From: Kribbella sp. NBC_00382
Lineage (GTDB): Bacteria > Actinomycetota > Actinomycetes > Propionibacteriales > Kribbellaceae
Direction: 5' to 3'
Assembly: GCF_036067295.1 (NCBI RefSeq)
Contig: NZ_CP107954.1
Span: 4,340,001 to 4,404,000 of the forward strand
Length of the DNA stretch: 64,000 nucleotides
Below are positions 42,002 to 51,068 of the stretch, piece after piece; the stretch's first letter is position 1, and each line of letters opens with the position of its first letter. Below the pieces are notes generated by a model. The model was not told the DNA's origin. It did not search any database and saw only the letters and a list, made by a program, of their open reading frames with translations. The position numbers were made by a program, and so were the translations under genes.

Positions 42002-43077
42002 CCCAAGACCTCAGGATCGGCATCATCGGCGTCGGAGCGATGGGCGCCGATCATGCCGAACGGGTCGCCCGCCGGATCTCGGGCGCCCGCCTGGTCGCCG
42101 TCTCCGACCCGGACACCGCGCGAGCCGAGGCATTGGCTGCAGCCCTGACCGGTACTCCGGGCAGCGCCGGCTCCGCCAACGCGGGCGGGACGCCAGCCGG
42201 GGCAACCGGTAGCGACGGGGTACGGGTGATCGGGGATCCGTTGGCGTTGATCGGTGATGCGGAGGTGGATGCCGTCATCATCGCGTCGCCGGGGTTCGCG
42301 CATGCCGAGCAGTTGATGGCTTGTCTGGAGCACGGGAAGCCGGTGCTCTGCGAGAAGCCGCTGACGATGGATGCCGAATCGTCGCTGCGGGTGGTCGAAG
42401 CGGAGCACAAGGTCGGGCGGCCGCTGATCCAGGTCGGGTTCATGCGCCGCTTCGACCCGGAGTACGCGCGGCTGAAGCAGTTGCTGGACTCCGGTGAGCT
42501 GGGCCGGACGCTGCTGCTGCACAACGTGCACCGGAACAAGACGGTCACGGCGACGTTCCACAGCGAGATGATCGTGCGCGATTCCCTGGTGCACGAGGTC
42601 GATGTGGCGCGCTGGCTGTTCGACGACGAGATCGCGCGGATCACCGTGCACGCCCCCAAGCCGACCAGCCTGGTCGCCGAAGGGGTGCTCGATCCGCAAC
42701 TGGCCGTGTTCGAGATGGTTGGCGGCGCGATGGCCGATGTGGAGGTCTTCGTGAACTTCCAGGTCGGCTACGAGGTGCGCTGCGAGGCCGTCGCGGAGAA
42801 GGGCAGCGCGACGATCGGTCTCGGGGTCGACGTACTGACCAAGCAGGCCGGACACTGGGGTGGCACGATGCCGGACGACTTCCGGGTCCGCTTCGGGCTC
42901 GCGTACGACATCGAGGTCCAGCGCTGGGTGAATGCCGCGGCGAGGGGCGAGATCGACGGCCCGACGGCCTGGGACGGCTACGCCGCCGCCGCGGTCTGCA
43001 CTGCCGGCGTCCAGTCCCTGCAGGAGGGCCGCCCGGTACAGGTCGAGATGGTCAGCCGGAGCGAGGTCTTCGGGTGA
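41998..43077 (+). CDS. Second inositol dehydrogenase (Gfo/Idh/MocA) with low-complexity insertion
   Basis: A 359-residue paralogue of iolG. GVGAMGADHAERV at 11-23 is the Rossmann motif, CEKPL holds the catalytic Lys and HEVDVARW the Asp. Residues 51-74 are an inserted Gly/Ala/Ser/Thr run (GTPGSAGSANAGG) in the cofactor domain, between ALAAAL and VRVIGDP, where relatives have only a short loop. It may act on scyllo- or D-chiro-inositol or be a second myo-inositol dehydrogenase. Confidence 0.88.
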   Translation: MTQDLRIGIIGVGAMGADHAERVARRISGARLVAVSDPDTARAEALAAALTGTPGSAGSANAGGTPAGATGSDGVRVIGDPLALIGDAEVDAVIIASPGFAHAEQLMACLEHGKPVLCEKPLTMDAESSLRVVEAEHKVGRPLIQVGFMRRFDPEYARLKQLLDSGELGRTLLLHNVHRNKTVTATFHSEMIVRDSLVHEVDVARWLFDDEIARITVHAPKPTSLVAEGVLDPQLAVFEMVGGAMADVEVFVNFQVGYEVRCEAVAEKGSATIGLGVDVLTKQAGHWGGTMPDDFRVRFGLAYDIEVQRWVNAAARGEIDGPTAWDGYAAAAVCTAGVQSLQEGRPVQVEMVSRSEVFG

Positions 43078-43135
43078 GGATTCCGGCGGCGACTACGTTC
43101 GAGAACGAGAAGATCATCGAGTTAGGGATGCAGCT

Positions 43136-44632
43136 GTGAGCATTGAGCGAATCACCCATCTGGTCGGCGGGACCCCGTGGACGGGAGTCTCCGAGCGGAC
43201 CAGCAAGGTCTACAACCCGGCGACCGGCGAGGCGACCGGTGAGCTCGATCTGGCCTCGGCGGCGACCGTGGACGAGGTGGTGAAGGTCGCCCATGACGCC
43301 TCGAAGGCGTGGGGCACGATCTCGCTCACCAAGCGTGCGCAGGTGCTGTTCGCCTTCCGCGAGCTGCTGAACGCGCGCAAGGAGGAGATCGCCGCGCTGA
43401 TCACCGCCGAGCACGGCAAGGTGCTCTCGGACGCGCTCGGCGAGGTCACCCGTGGGCTCGAGGTGGTCGAGTTCGCTTGTGGCATCCCGCACCTGCTCAA
43501 GGGCGGCTTCAGCGAGAACGTCTCGACCAACGTCGACGTCTACTCGATCCGCCAGTCGCTCGGCGTGGTCGCGGTCATCTCGCCGTTCAACTTCCCGGCG
43601 ATGGTGCCGCTGTGGTTCGTCCCGATCGCGGTCGCCTGCGGCAACAGCGTGGTGATCAAGCCGTCCGAGAAGGACCCGTCCGCCGTGAACGCGGTCGCCG
43701 CGCTGTGGAAGGAGGCCGGGCTGCCCGACGGCGTGATGAACGTCGTCCACGGTGACAAGGAGGCCGTCGACCGGCTGCTCGAGCACCCCGACGTCAAGGC
43801 CGTCTCGTTCGTCGGCTCGACGCCGATCGCGCGCTACGTCTACGAGACCGGCACCAAGAACGGTAAGCGCGTCCAGGCTCTCGGCGGCGCCAAGAACCAC
43901 ATGGTCGTACTTCCGGACGCCGATCTCGACCTCGCTGCCGACGCCGCGGTCAACGCCGGCTTCGGCTCGGCGGGTGAGCGCTGCATGGCGATCTCCGCGC
44001 TGGTTGCGGTCGAGCCCGTCGCCGACGACCTGATCGCGAAGATCCGCGAGCGGATGGCGACGCTGAAGACCGGCGACGGCACCCGCGGCTCCGACATGGG
44101 CCCGCTGGTCACCGGACCGCACCGCGACAAGGTCGTCGGGTACGTCGAGGCGGGGGTCGAGGCCGGCGCGGAGCTGGCCGTCGACGGTCGCGAGGGTCCG
44201 TTCGACGGTGGCGACGACGGCTTCTGGCTCGGCCCGACGCTGTTCGACAAGGTCACCCCGGACATGTCGATCTACACCGACGAGATCTTCGGCCCGGTGC
44301 TGTCGGTGCTGCGCGTCCCGTCGTACGACGCGGCGCTGGAGCTGGTGAACTCCAACCCGTACGGCAACGGCACCGCGATCTTCACCAACGACGGCGGCGC
44401 CGCCCGGCGGTACCAGACCGAGGTGGAGGTCGGCATGGTCGGCGTCAACGTGCCGATCCCGGTCCCGATGGCGTACTACTCGTTCGGCGGCTGGAAGAAC
44501 TCGCTGTTCGGCGACACCCACGCGCACGGCGCCGAGGGCGTGCACTTCTTCACCCGCGGCAAGGTCATCACCAGCCGCTGGCTGGACCCGTCCCACGGCG
44601 GCCTCAACCTGGGCTTCCCGACCCACGAGTGA
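43136..44632 (+). CDS. iolA: Methylmalonate-semialdehyde dehydrogenase (CoA-acylating)
   Basis: A 498-residue aldehyde dehydrogenase converting malonate semialdehyde to acetyl-CoA at the end of inositol breakdown. The catalytic Cys is in GSAGERCMAIS, with ISPFNFPAMVPLWF and NVPIPVPMAYYSFGGWK typical of MmsA/IolA. GTG 43136 is chosen because AGGGA lies eight bases upstream and the family starts there (ITHLVGG). It ends the operon before a strong hairpin. Confidence 0.92.
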   Translation: MSIERITHLVGGTPWTGVSERTSKVYNPATGEATGELDLASAATVDEVVKVAHDASKAWGTISLTKRAQVLFAFRELLNARKEEIAALITAEHGKVLSDALGEVTRGLEVVEFACGIPHLLKGGFSENVSTNVDVYSIRQSLGVVAVISPFNFPAMVPLWFVPIAVACGNSVVIKPSEKDPSAVNAVAALWKEAGLPDGVMNVVHGDKEAVDRLLEHPDVKAVSFVGSTPIARYVYETGTKNGKRVQALGGAKNHMVVLPDADLDLAADAAVNAGFGSAGERCMAISALVAVEPVADDLIAKIRERMATLKTGDGTRGSDMGPLVTGPHRDKVVGYVEAGVEAGAELAVDGREGPFDGGDDGFWLGPTLFDKVTPDMSIYTDEIFGPVLSVLRVPSYDAALELVNSNPYGNGTAIFTNDGGAARRYQTEVEVGMVGVNVPIPVPMAYYSFGGWKNSLFGDTHAHGAEGVHFFTRGKVITSRWLDPSHGGLNLGFPTHE

Positions 44633-44654
44633 CCGTCGGCCATTGATCCGGCCA

Positions 44655-44696
44655 CTCCTGAGTGGTGACTACCCCAGTCGAGTCACCACTCAGGAG
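44655..44696. terminator. Perfect 16-bp hairpin between iolA and a convergent gene
   Basis: CTCCTGAGTGGTGACT and AGTCACCACTCAGGAG are exact complements around a ten-base loop. The right arm includes the last codons and stop of the convergent secreted-protein gene, so the same hairpin ends both messages. Confidence 0.85.
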
Positions 44697-45369
44697 TCGG
44701 GCAGATCGCGAACTGCCCGGTGTCCTTCGTGTCGTCGATCCCACGCACGTACACGTGATACCGGACCATCAGGCCGTAACAGCTCGGCTTGGGCAGCGGG
44801 CTGCTCTGTGGCAGGTACCAGCTCTGCCCACCGAACTTCACCCGGGCCGAAGAGTTGTACTGCTTCCAGCTCTTCGCCTGCCCGTAGGTGGAACCCCAGT
44901 AGCCGACCTTCCGGTTGCCGCACGTGGGCCAGAAGCTGACGCCGACCGCGAACGGGACCTGCACGCTGATGCTCGGATTGAACGAGCACCCGTACCCCTT
45001 GTAGGCGTGCTGCACATCCAGCTTCAGCCACGCCAGCGGCTTCCGCGTGCAACCGTGGCTGACCGAGTCGTACTGGTAGCCGCTGACGGTCAGTACGGGC
45101 GCCACCACCTGCGGACTGTCGACGTGGTAGTCGATCTTGCCGTCGACAGGCCCGTACCGGACAGCCTTGTAGGTCAGCGTGCCGGTCACGGAGTAGTTCA
45201 GGCACAGGAACAGCTCCGGGAACGCGAGCCACTTGCTGATGCTGAACGAGTCCGTGTTCGGCCTGCTGGTGTTCGCGAACGCCGGCGCCGGCGAGCCGAG
45301 CCCGGCCGCCACCAGTAGGAGAGCAGCCCCCGTCGCGATCACCGATCGCCGCAGTCGTCCGATCCGCAT
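44683..45369 (-). CDS. Secreted Cys-containing protein of unknown function
   Basis: A 228-residue exported protein: signal peptide to about residue 32 (PAFANT), then a beta-rich domain with six cysteines (LCLNY, HGCTR, YGCSF, PTCGN, SCYGL, ICPTPEW) that could form three disulfides. Many Tyr, Trp and Ser residues in the mature part suggest a beta-sandwich. No known family is recognised. A TACATT box ends seven bases before the ATG and no ribosome site is visible, so the message is probably leaderless. The terminal codons form one arm of the hairpin at 44655. Confidence 0.75.
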   Translation of the reverse strand: MRIGRLRRSVIATGAALLLVAAGLGSPAPAFANTSRPNTDSFSISKWLAFPELFLCLNYSVTGTLTYKAVRYGPVDGKIDYHVDSPQVVAPVLTVSGYQYDSVSHGCTRKPLAWLKLDVQHAYKGYGCSFNPSISVQVPFAVGVSFWPTCGNRKVGYWGSTYGQAKSWKQYNSSARVKFGGQSWYLPQSSPLPKPSCYGLMVRYHVYVRGIDDTKDTGQFAICPTPEW

Positions 45370-45376
45370 GCCATCG

Positions 45377-45382
45377 AATGTA
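45377..45382 (-). promoter_or_regulatory. Leaderless -10 box of the secreted orphan
   Basis: Minus-strand TACATT, seven bases before ATG 45369. Confidence 0.45.
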
Positions 45383-45441
45383 GACGCCGGTCGACTACTC
45401 AGAGTGAGTTGAGACCGAGTCTGGACAGACTTGCAACACGG

Positions 45442-48400
45442 TTACGGCGCGACCGGGTAGGCCTCCAATTCATACAGGGAGTAGCCGTACGTCGTTGCGC
45501 GATCGACGCCCTGCATCCGGAGGTACCGGCCGGCGGCGTCGAGCCAGACGGTGTCGGTGCCGCCGTCCCCACCGGTCACCGAGGCGGCCGTCGTCCAGGT
45601 CGTACCGTCGTCGGAAACCTCCAACCGATAGGCCGATCCGAAGGCCGCCTCCCATCGCAGGACCACCTTGCCGAGTTGGGTGCGAGCGCCGAGGTCGACC
45701 TGCAGCCAGGAGGCGTCGTCGTACCCGGAAGCCCAGCGTGTGCTCGCATCCCCGTCAACGGCGAGCTCCGGCGAGAAGGATGTACCAGGCTCGACACTCG
45801 ACGCGGTGACCGGCCGTTTCAGCAAAGCGTTGACGGTGGCAGTCTTCGGACGGACCGACGCGGTGAACGTGCTGCTGTAGGTCTCGCCGCCGACCTTGAA
45901 AGTCACCGGGATGGAGACGGGCGCGAGGGGTGCGTCGGCGGGCGGAGTCAGCTTGACGGGGACCGTACGGGTGAAGCCACGGGCCACGTCGAGTTGCTGG
46001 TCGGCAGGCACCGTCCAGCCAGGAGGAGCTGCGACAGAGAGCGTGCCCGTGACATCCACGGGCGCGGACAGACCGACGTTGACCGTGGTGGCTTGACCGC
46101 GCACGACGTCGGTGTCATCGACAGCAAGAGTCACCAAAGGTGCATCCGCCCAGCGGGGGATCAGCTCGGCTACCTGCGGAGTAGCGCCCGAGCCCTTCCA
46201 CACAAGGCGAATCGCCTCGGCTTGAAGGCCGTTGGTCGCCAACTCGGTGTAGGGCCTGGTTACCCGGCCAAGCTGACGCCACTGACCGCCAACGCGCACC
46301 TCTACCTCGGCGGCACCGCTAGCAGCCGTCCGCTGGAGCACGGTCACCGCCGCAAGCGCTCGAGGCGCCGACAGCGTCGCCACCAAGGCATCCCCGGCTA
46401 CTGGCGCAGTGCCCGCCACATAGGCCGTCGAGACGTTGCCGTCGACAGCTGCCTGGTACGACGAGCCGGTGGCGGGCGCCGGCGTACCGGTGGCCGTCAG
46501 TTCCGTCTTGCCGCCGCCGAGAGTCTGCACTGAGAACTCACGGACCACGACCCAGAAGTCATCCGCCGCCAGCGCCCGGTACCGGACATAGCGCGCCTTG
46601 GTCCCCGCCGGCGCCGTCGAGCGAACCTCAGCCGTGGTCGCGCGGGTCAACTCAGTCCAATGAGCTCCGTCGACCGAGTACTCCAGGGCGCCAGAGTGGA
46701 TGTAGTCACTAACGCTGCCCGGTTTCCCCATCAGCAAAGAGATGTCGCCGATCGGCGTGCTCTCGCCAAGGTCGACCCGCACCGCGGAGTCAATCGCCGG
46801 AGTGCCGTTGCTCCAGAAGAAGGTGTTCAGATCGCCGTCGACCATCCGCGCCGGAACATTGTCCTGATAGGTACCGAGCGTCGTCAACGCAGCCCGCGCC
46901 GGGACGACGCCGAGCCAGCGATCGTGGACCCGGCCGATCTCCGCGAGCAGTTCGTCGACCACCCGCTCGCCGATCCGCGGATACGTCCCGCTGTGCGGCA
47001 GCCTGCTGTCCCGGATCGCCTTGGCCTGCGTGACCAGCGCGTCGATCTCCTGCCGGGCCGTCCAGGCACGGGCGCCGTTCCCGGACTGAAGGGTGGTCAG
47101 CAGATCGAGGCCGCGCAGCATCGCCTGACCCCACAGTTCGGTTGCCTTGAGCCACGATTCCGCCTCGGCGGCGAAGGCCGGGTCGGCCACCCCGGCGCGG
47201 ATCGTGGCCGGCGCGTCGGCGACGGACTTCAGGATGGGCCGGAGTACGGCAATCGCCTCGGCCCGGTCGCCATTGCGCCAGGTCTGCCAGAAGGTGTCGA
47301 TCGCGGCCTGCAGAACAGGGGCACTCGCCGAGTGGAGCGTGCCGTCGTACGTGTTGAGGTCGGCGAACACCTTCAGAGCGTTGACCGTGCGCTGATCGCC
47401 ATCGGCTCGCTCAGTAAGGGCACGAAGCCAGGAGGCGTTCTCGTCGTACGAGGCAGGGTTCCAGCCGAGCTCGGCAAAGGAGTACAGCGCGACCTTGCTG
47501 ACCGCGGCCTGGTTCATCGGGTTCGAGATGACGCCGACGACATCGGCGGCGAGGGCGGGTTCACGACCGCTGTACGGAGCGAGTAGCAACCGTCCGGCCG
47601 CGTAGTCGTTGACCGGATAGTTGTCCCAGATCAGGATGTTGTGCCCGAACACAGCCTTCGCCGCGGCCGCCTGAGCAGCCGTGATCGTCTGCGGTACTAC
47701 CCCGACGCCGGTCCAGTGCACGATGACGTCGGAGTCGAGCTGCTCCCGCAATGCCTTCTTATACGGGCTTTCCGAGACGTTGTAGTACTCCGTCGGCACC
47801 ATCTGCAGCGGCGCGACGTCAGGCTTGGTCTCGACCCACTCGCGCTGGACGCGGTTCAGTAACTCGCTCTGCGCCCGGCCGGCCGCCGCTCCACCGGTCC
47901 CGTACTTCGTCCGGTCGGCGTCGCAATGCCAGGTGTTGTAGTCGATGTCGTCGAGCGGCACGTTGAACGACCGTCCGCCGAGCGCGTAGAGCGCCTCGAA
48001 CTTCGCGATCAGCGCCTGGAAGTCCTGCTCCGACGTGTAGCAGATGTCGAGCCCAGGGGAGAGCGCGAAGGTGAAGTCGACCTTGTTCTGCCGGGCGCGG
48101 CCGACGAGTTCACCCAACTGCGCGAGCTTGTCGGCCGGGTAGGGCTCACGCCACTTCTCCCGGTGGTACGGGTCGTCCTTCGGCGCGTACTCGTAGGTGT
48201 TCATCCGATGCGCGCCGAGGTAGTCGACGTGATCCAGCCGGTCGGCCTGCGACCACGGTGTGCCGTAGAAGCCCTCGATCGAGCCGCGGTAGCGCATCGT
48301 CGGCCAGTCCCTGATCGCGACGCCGGGGACCGAAGCACTCCCGCGCCGGACCTGCACCAGCTGCGTCAACGTCTGCGCGGCGTAGAAGGTGCCGTCCGTG

Positions 48401-48822
48401 TCAACGCCATCCAGTACTACGTTGTTGCGCCCACGTCCGTCGCGACCGGTAGCCAGCACGTACCCCTCGGCAGGCAAGCCTGCGCTACTTGCGACCCGGA
48501 GCCCGTCCAAGGGGCCGTCGCCGAGCCAGATGGTGGTCGGCGTACCTGGGTCGGCGCCGTCGGTTGTCTGCACCGTCACGCCGGCGCGGTCGAGCAGTTG
48601 CCGGACAACGCGCTCGCTGTCCGCGTCGGAGTCCTTGCCGCGGACCAGCCCGACCACAGGGGTGAGCGAGAACCCGTCGGCCCGCTGAGTCAGCTCCTGG
48701 GGATGGGGCGAGACGAGGGGTGGCGGAGTACTGGCTGATGCGGCGGGTGAGGCGAAGGTGAGCGGTGCGGCCAGCGAGACCAAACCGACGACGGACAGCA
48801 AGGACAGCGGGCGGCGACGCAT
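45442..48822 (-). CDS. Secreted GH84 beta-N-acetylglucosaminidase with binding modules
   Basis: A 1126-residue exported enzyme. Signal peptide to about 31; N-terminal alpha/beta domain (35-165); GH84 barrel from about 175 (YRGSIEGFYGTPWS) with the catalytic Asp pair at 291-292 in NVPLDDIDYNTWHC, close to the equivalents in clostridial NagJ. A helical region is followed by a discoidin-like module (about 640-770), a second one, a NEW3-type Ig domain (VTLAVDDTDVVRG) and a C-terminal F5/8 (CBM32) module (SWLQVDLGARTQLG). GAGGAG precedes the ATG. Likely removes GlcNAc from glycans or chitin-derived polymers outside the cell. Confidence 0.9.
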   Translation of the reverse strand: MRRRPLSLLSVVGLVSLAAPLTFASPAASASTPPPLVSPHPQELTQRADGFSLTPVVGLVRGKDSDADSERVVRQLLDRAGVTVQTTDGADPGTPTTIWLGDGPLDGLRVASSAGLPAEGYVLATGRDGRGRNNVVLDGVDTDGTFYAAQTLTQLVQVRRGSASVPGVAIRDWPTMRYRGSIEGFYGTPWSQADRLDHVDYLGAHRMNTYEYAPKDDPYHREKWREPYPADKLAQLGELVGRARQNKVDFTFALSPGLDICYTSEQDFQALIAKFEALYALGGRSFNVPLDDIDYNTWHCDADRTKYGTGGAAAGRAQSELLNRVQREWVETKPDVAPLQMVPTEYYNVSESPYKKALREQLDSDVIVHWTGVGVVPQTITAAQAAAAKAVFGHNILIWDNYPVNDYAAGRLLLAPYSGREPALAADVVGVISNPMNQAAVSKVALYSFAELGWNPASYDENASWLRALTERADGDQRTVNALKVFADLNTYDGTLHSASAPVLQAAIDTFWQTWRNGDRAEAIAVLRPILKSVADAPATIRAGVADPAFAAEAESWLKATELWGQAMLRGLDLLTTLQSGNGARAWTARQEIDALVTQAKAIRDSRLPHSGTYPRIGERVVDELLAEIGRVHDRWLGVVPARAALTTLGTYQDNVPARMVDGDLNTFFWSNGTPAIDSAVRVDLGESTPIGDISLLMGKPGSVSDYIHSGALEYSVDGAHWTELTRATTAEVRSTAPAGTKARYVRYRALAADDFWVVVREFSVQTLGGGKTELTATGTPAPATGSSYQAAVDGNVSTAYVAGTAPVAGDALVATLSAPRALAAVTVLQRTAASGAAEVEVRVGGQWRQLGRVTRPYTELATNGLQAEAIRLVWKGSGATPQVAELIPRWADAPLVTLAVDDTDVVRGQATTVNVGLSAPVDVTGTLSVAAPPGWTVPADQQLDVARGFTRTVPVKLTPPADAPLAPVSIPVTFKVGGETYSSTFTASVRPKTATVNALLKRPVTASSVEPGTSFSPELAVDGDASTRWASGYDDASWLQVDLGARTQLGKVVLRWEAAFGSAYRLEVSDDGTTWTTAASVTGGDGGTDTVWLDAAGRYLRMQGVDRATTYGYSLYELEAYPVAP

Positions 48823-48890
48823 GGAGTCTCCTCGTGGCTGGACGGCTCCAGTTAGTTAGCCACTGTTCATAAGTGCGCGTCAAGGCGTCA

Positions 48891-48905
48891 TCAGAACAAA
48901 TCTGA
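48891..48905. promoter_or_regulatory. Inverted repeat TCAGA-N5-TCTGA upstream of the GH84 gene
   Basis: Short perfect inverted repeat about 70 bases before the GH84 start, just after the stop of the upstream Gfo/Idh gene. The string TCTGAACGTT next to it also occurs, inverted, before the GH5 gene (12607-12616). Possible shared operator; weak. Confidence 0.25.
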
Positions 48906-48909
48906 ACGT

Positions 48910-49914
48910 TTAACCGATCACTGTGCGCGGCCGGGGTTGAAGTCCTGCCTCGCGGTAGCAGGCGTCGATGAGCTCCATCGTGGCGTGGGCGTCGTCGGCG
49001 TCCGTGATCAGCGGTGCGCCGTTGCGGAGGTGCGCGGCGAACGCCTCCAGTTGGTACGTGTAGGAGGACCTGGTGCCCAGCCGCTCGACCCAGGTGTCCT
49101 CCTTGGTCTTCACCGTGACCCGGTCGTCCAGATGCGGCAGGACGAAGCTCGGTGCGAAGGCCTCACCGCGGGTACCGATGATCCGCAGGCTGAAGTCGAC
49201 GTCCTCACCAGCCATGCTCGTCCGTACTGCACCAGTAGCCCCGTTGGGGAACACCAGGTCGGCATTGAGCCACTCGTCCACACCAGGAAGACGCTTGCGC
49301 TCACCTGCCCGGGCACTGGCCAGCTTCGGCGCACCGCCACCCCAGGGGGCGAGCATCCGCTGAGCATGCAGCGCATAGCAGCCGACATCCATCACTGCGC
49401 CACCAGCGAGCTGCAGTGACCAGCGGGGGTCGTCGTCGGCCGGTGGCGGCATCACCATGGTCGCCTCTACGTGCTGCAGCTCCCCGAGCTCACCCTTCGC
49501 CAGTAGCTCGTGCAGTCGCCGAGTCACCGGGTGGAAGACGTAGTGGAAGCCCTCCATCACTACTACGCCATGCTCGCGCGCAGCGTCACGTACCGCAGCT
49601 GCCTCGGCCGCGTTGCTCGCCGACGGCTTCTCGGTCAGCACATGCTTGCCGGCGGCAATCGCCCGGAGATTCCACGGGCCGTGCAGCCCGTTGGCGAGCG
49701 GGTTGTAGATCGCCTCGACCTCCGGGTCGTCGATGACCGCCTGATAGCTGTCCAGCACCCGCTCCACCCCGTGCTCGGCGGCGAACGCCTCCGCCCGGCC
49801 GGTATCCCGGGCAGCGACCGCGACCAGCCGGGCGCCGGTCAGCCGGGCCGGTTCGGCGATCGTGCGACCCGCGATCCGGGCGGCGCCGAGGATTCCGATG
49901 CGAAGCGGTTCCAT
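48910..49914 (-). CDS. Gfo/Idh/MocA family sugar oxidoreductase
   Basis: A 334-residue NAD(P)-dependent dehydrogenase: GAARIAGRTI Rossmann motif, TEKPSA with the catalytic Lys, and GGAVMDVGCYALHAQRML. The branch resembles xylose/dihydrodiol dehydrogenases more than IolG. Last gene of a LacI-PhyH-Gfo operon, 14 bases after the dioxygenase gene. Substrate unknown; context suggests a sugar or cyclitol. Confidence 0.87.
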   Translation of the reverse strand: MEPLRIGILGAARIAGRTIAEPARLTGARLVAVAARDTGRAEAFAAEHGVERVLDSYQAVIDDPEVEAIYNPLANGLHGPWNLRAIAAGKHVLTEKPSASNAAEAAAVRDAAREHGVVVMEGFHYVFHPVTRRLHELLAKGELGELQHVEATMVMPPPADDDPRWSLQLAGGAVMDVGCYALHAQRMLAPWGGGAPKLASARAGERKRLPGVDEWLNADLVFPNGATGAVRTSMAGEDVDFSLRIIGTRGEAFAPSFVLPHLDDRVTVKTKEDTWVERLGTRSSYTYQLEAFAAHLRNGAPLITDADDAHATMELIDACYREAGLQPRPRTVIG

Positions 49915-49928
49915 GCATACTCCCTTGC

Positions 49929-51068
49929 TCAGACGTCATCCGTACGGCGGCGTACGGCGTGCACTTCGAGGGCCTGCTGCAGCCGGATGTCGGGCCAGTC
50001 CTCGGCGAGGGCTTGGCGGACCAGGTCGGCCTGGGTCTGGGGAGCGAGACCGCCGATGGGCTGGTCCCGGTCCAGGTTGGTCGGGAAAGCGTATCCCTCG
50101 GCGCTGGCGGCGATGACGTTGTCCAGATCGAAGGCGTCATCGTGCCGCAGAGTACGCAGTACGGGATAGAGGGTGACCGCCATCCGGACCCGGTCGACGG
50201 TCTCCATCGCGCGGCCGAAGGCGGACGAGATCTGCAGCAGGTTCGCCATCCGGAAGATATCGGTCGAGTGGTTGCTGCCGGCCGCGTGGAACAGTGCCGG
50301 GTTGAAGAACACCGCATCGCCCTTGGCCAGCGGTAACTGCACGTGATGTGCGACGAAGTGCTCGCCGAACTCGGGTTGCCGCCAGGCGAGGTAGCCGAGC
50401 TCGTATTTGTGCGAGTGCGGCAGGTAGAGGGTCGGCCCGCTCTCCACCGGCATGTCACAGTGCGCGACGGCTCCCTGCAGCGTCAGCACGCTGGACAGCT
50501 TGTGTACATGGGCAGGGTAGGCAGCCGCGACCTCGTTCGACTGGAAGCCGAGGTGATAGTCACGGTGCACCGTCTGACCTTCACCTCCCGGATTCACAAC
50601 GTTCACCTGCGATGTGACCTGGTACGCCGGTCCGAGCCACGCCTTTGCCGTCAACGCGAGCAGGTCGTTGGAGTAGTACGCCGCGAAGACCTCGGGGGCG
50701 CGCAATGCCAGCTTCTCCAAGGCGTTCCAGACCCGGTCGTTCGCGCCCGGCTTGGCGAAGTGATCACCGGCCGCGGTTCCGGCCCGATGCTGCTCCTCGA
50801 TCATCCCGCCGAACTCGGCGGTCGCCGCATCGACCACCTCGTTGCCGAAGGCCCCTTTCAGTACGACGATGCCCGGCCCGTCACTGAGCGCTTTCGCCAG
50901 CTCGGCCTGGACCTCCAGCGGATCCTCCTTGCGGATGCGGGCAGCGTCGTACAGCGGCACCTCCTGCTCGATCGCCTCGGCGAACGGGTAGTCGGCGGCG
51001 TCGGTACGGTCCTCAAGAACCGTCAGCAGGTCGGCCAGGCGGACGTCTTCGGGCTTCAGCCAGGTCAT
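49929..51068 (-). CDS. Phytanoyl-CoA dioxygenase (PhyH) family protein
   Basis: A 379-residue Fe(II)/2-oxoglutarate dioxygenase. The iron triad is His168 and Asp170 (VHRDYH) with His261 (LFHAAGSN); Arg273 (IFRMAN) is placed to bind 2-oxoglutarate. ATG overlaps the LacI stop by four bases. Members in sugar operons are largely uncharacterised; here it should hydroxylate or demethylate a small molecule, then handled by the neighbouring dehydrogenase. It is unlikely to act on phytanoyl-CoA. Confidence 0.82.
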   Translation of the reverse strand: MTWLKPEDVRLADLLTVLEDRTDAADYPFAEAIEQEVPLYDAARIRKEDPLEVQAELAKALSDGPGIVVLKGAFGNEVVDAATAEFGGMIEEQHRAGTAAGDHFAKPGANDRVWNALEKLALRAPEVFAAYYSNDLLALTAKAWLGPAYQVTSQVNVVNPGGEGQTVHRDYHLGFQSNEVAAAYPAHVHKLSSVLTLQGAVAHCDMPVESGPTLYLPHSHKYELGYLAWRQPEFGEHFVAHHVQLPLAKGDAVFFNPALFHAAGSNHSTDIFRMANLLQISSAFGRAMETVDRVRMAVTLYPVLRTLRHDDAFDLDNVIAASAEGYAFPTNLDRDQPIGGLAPQTQADLVRQALAEDWPDIRLQQALEVHAVRRRTDDV

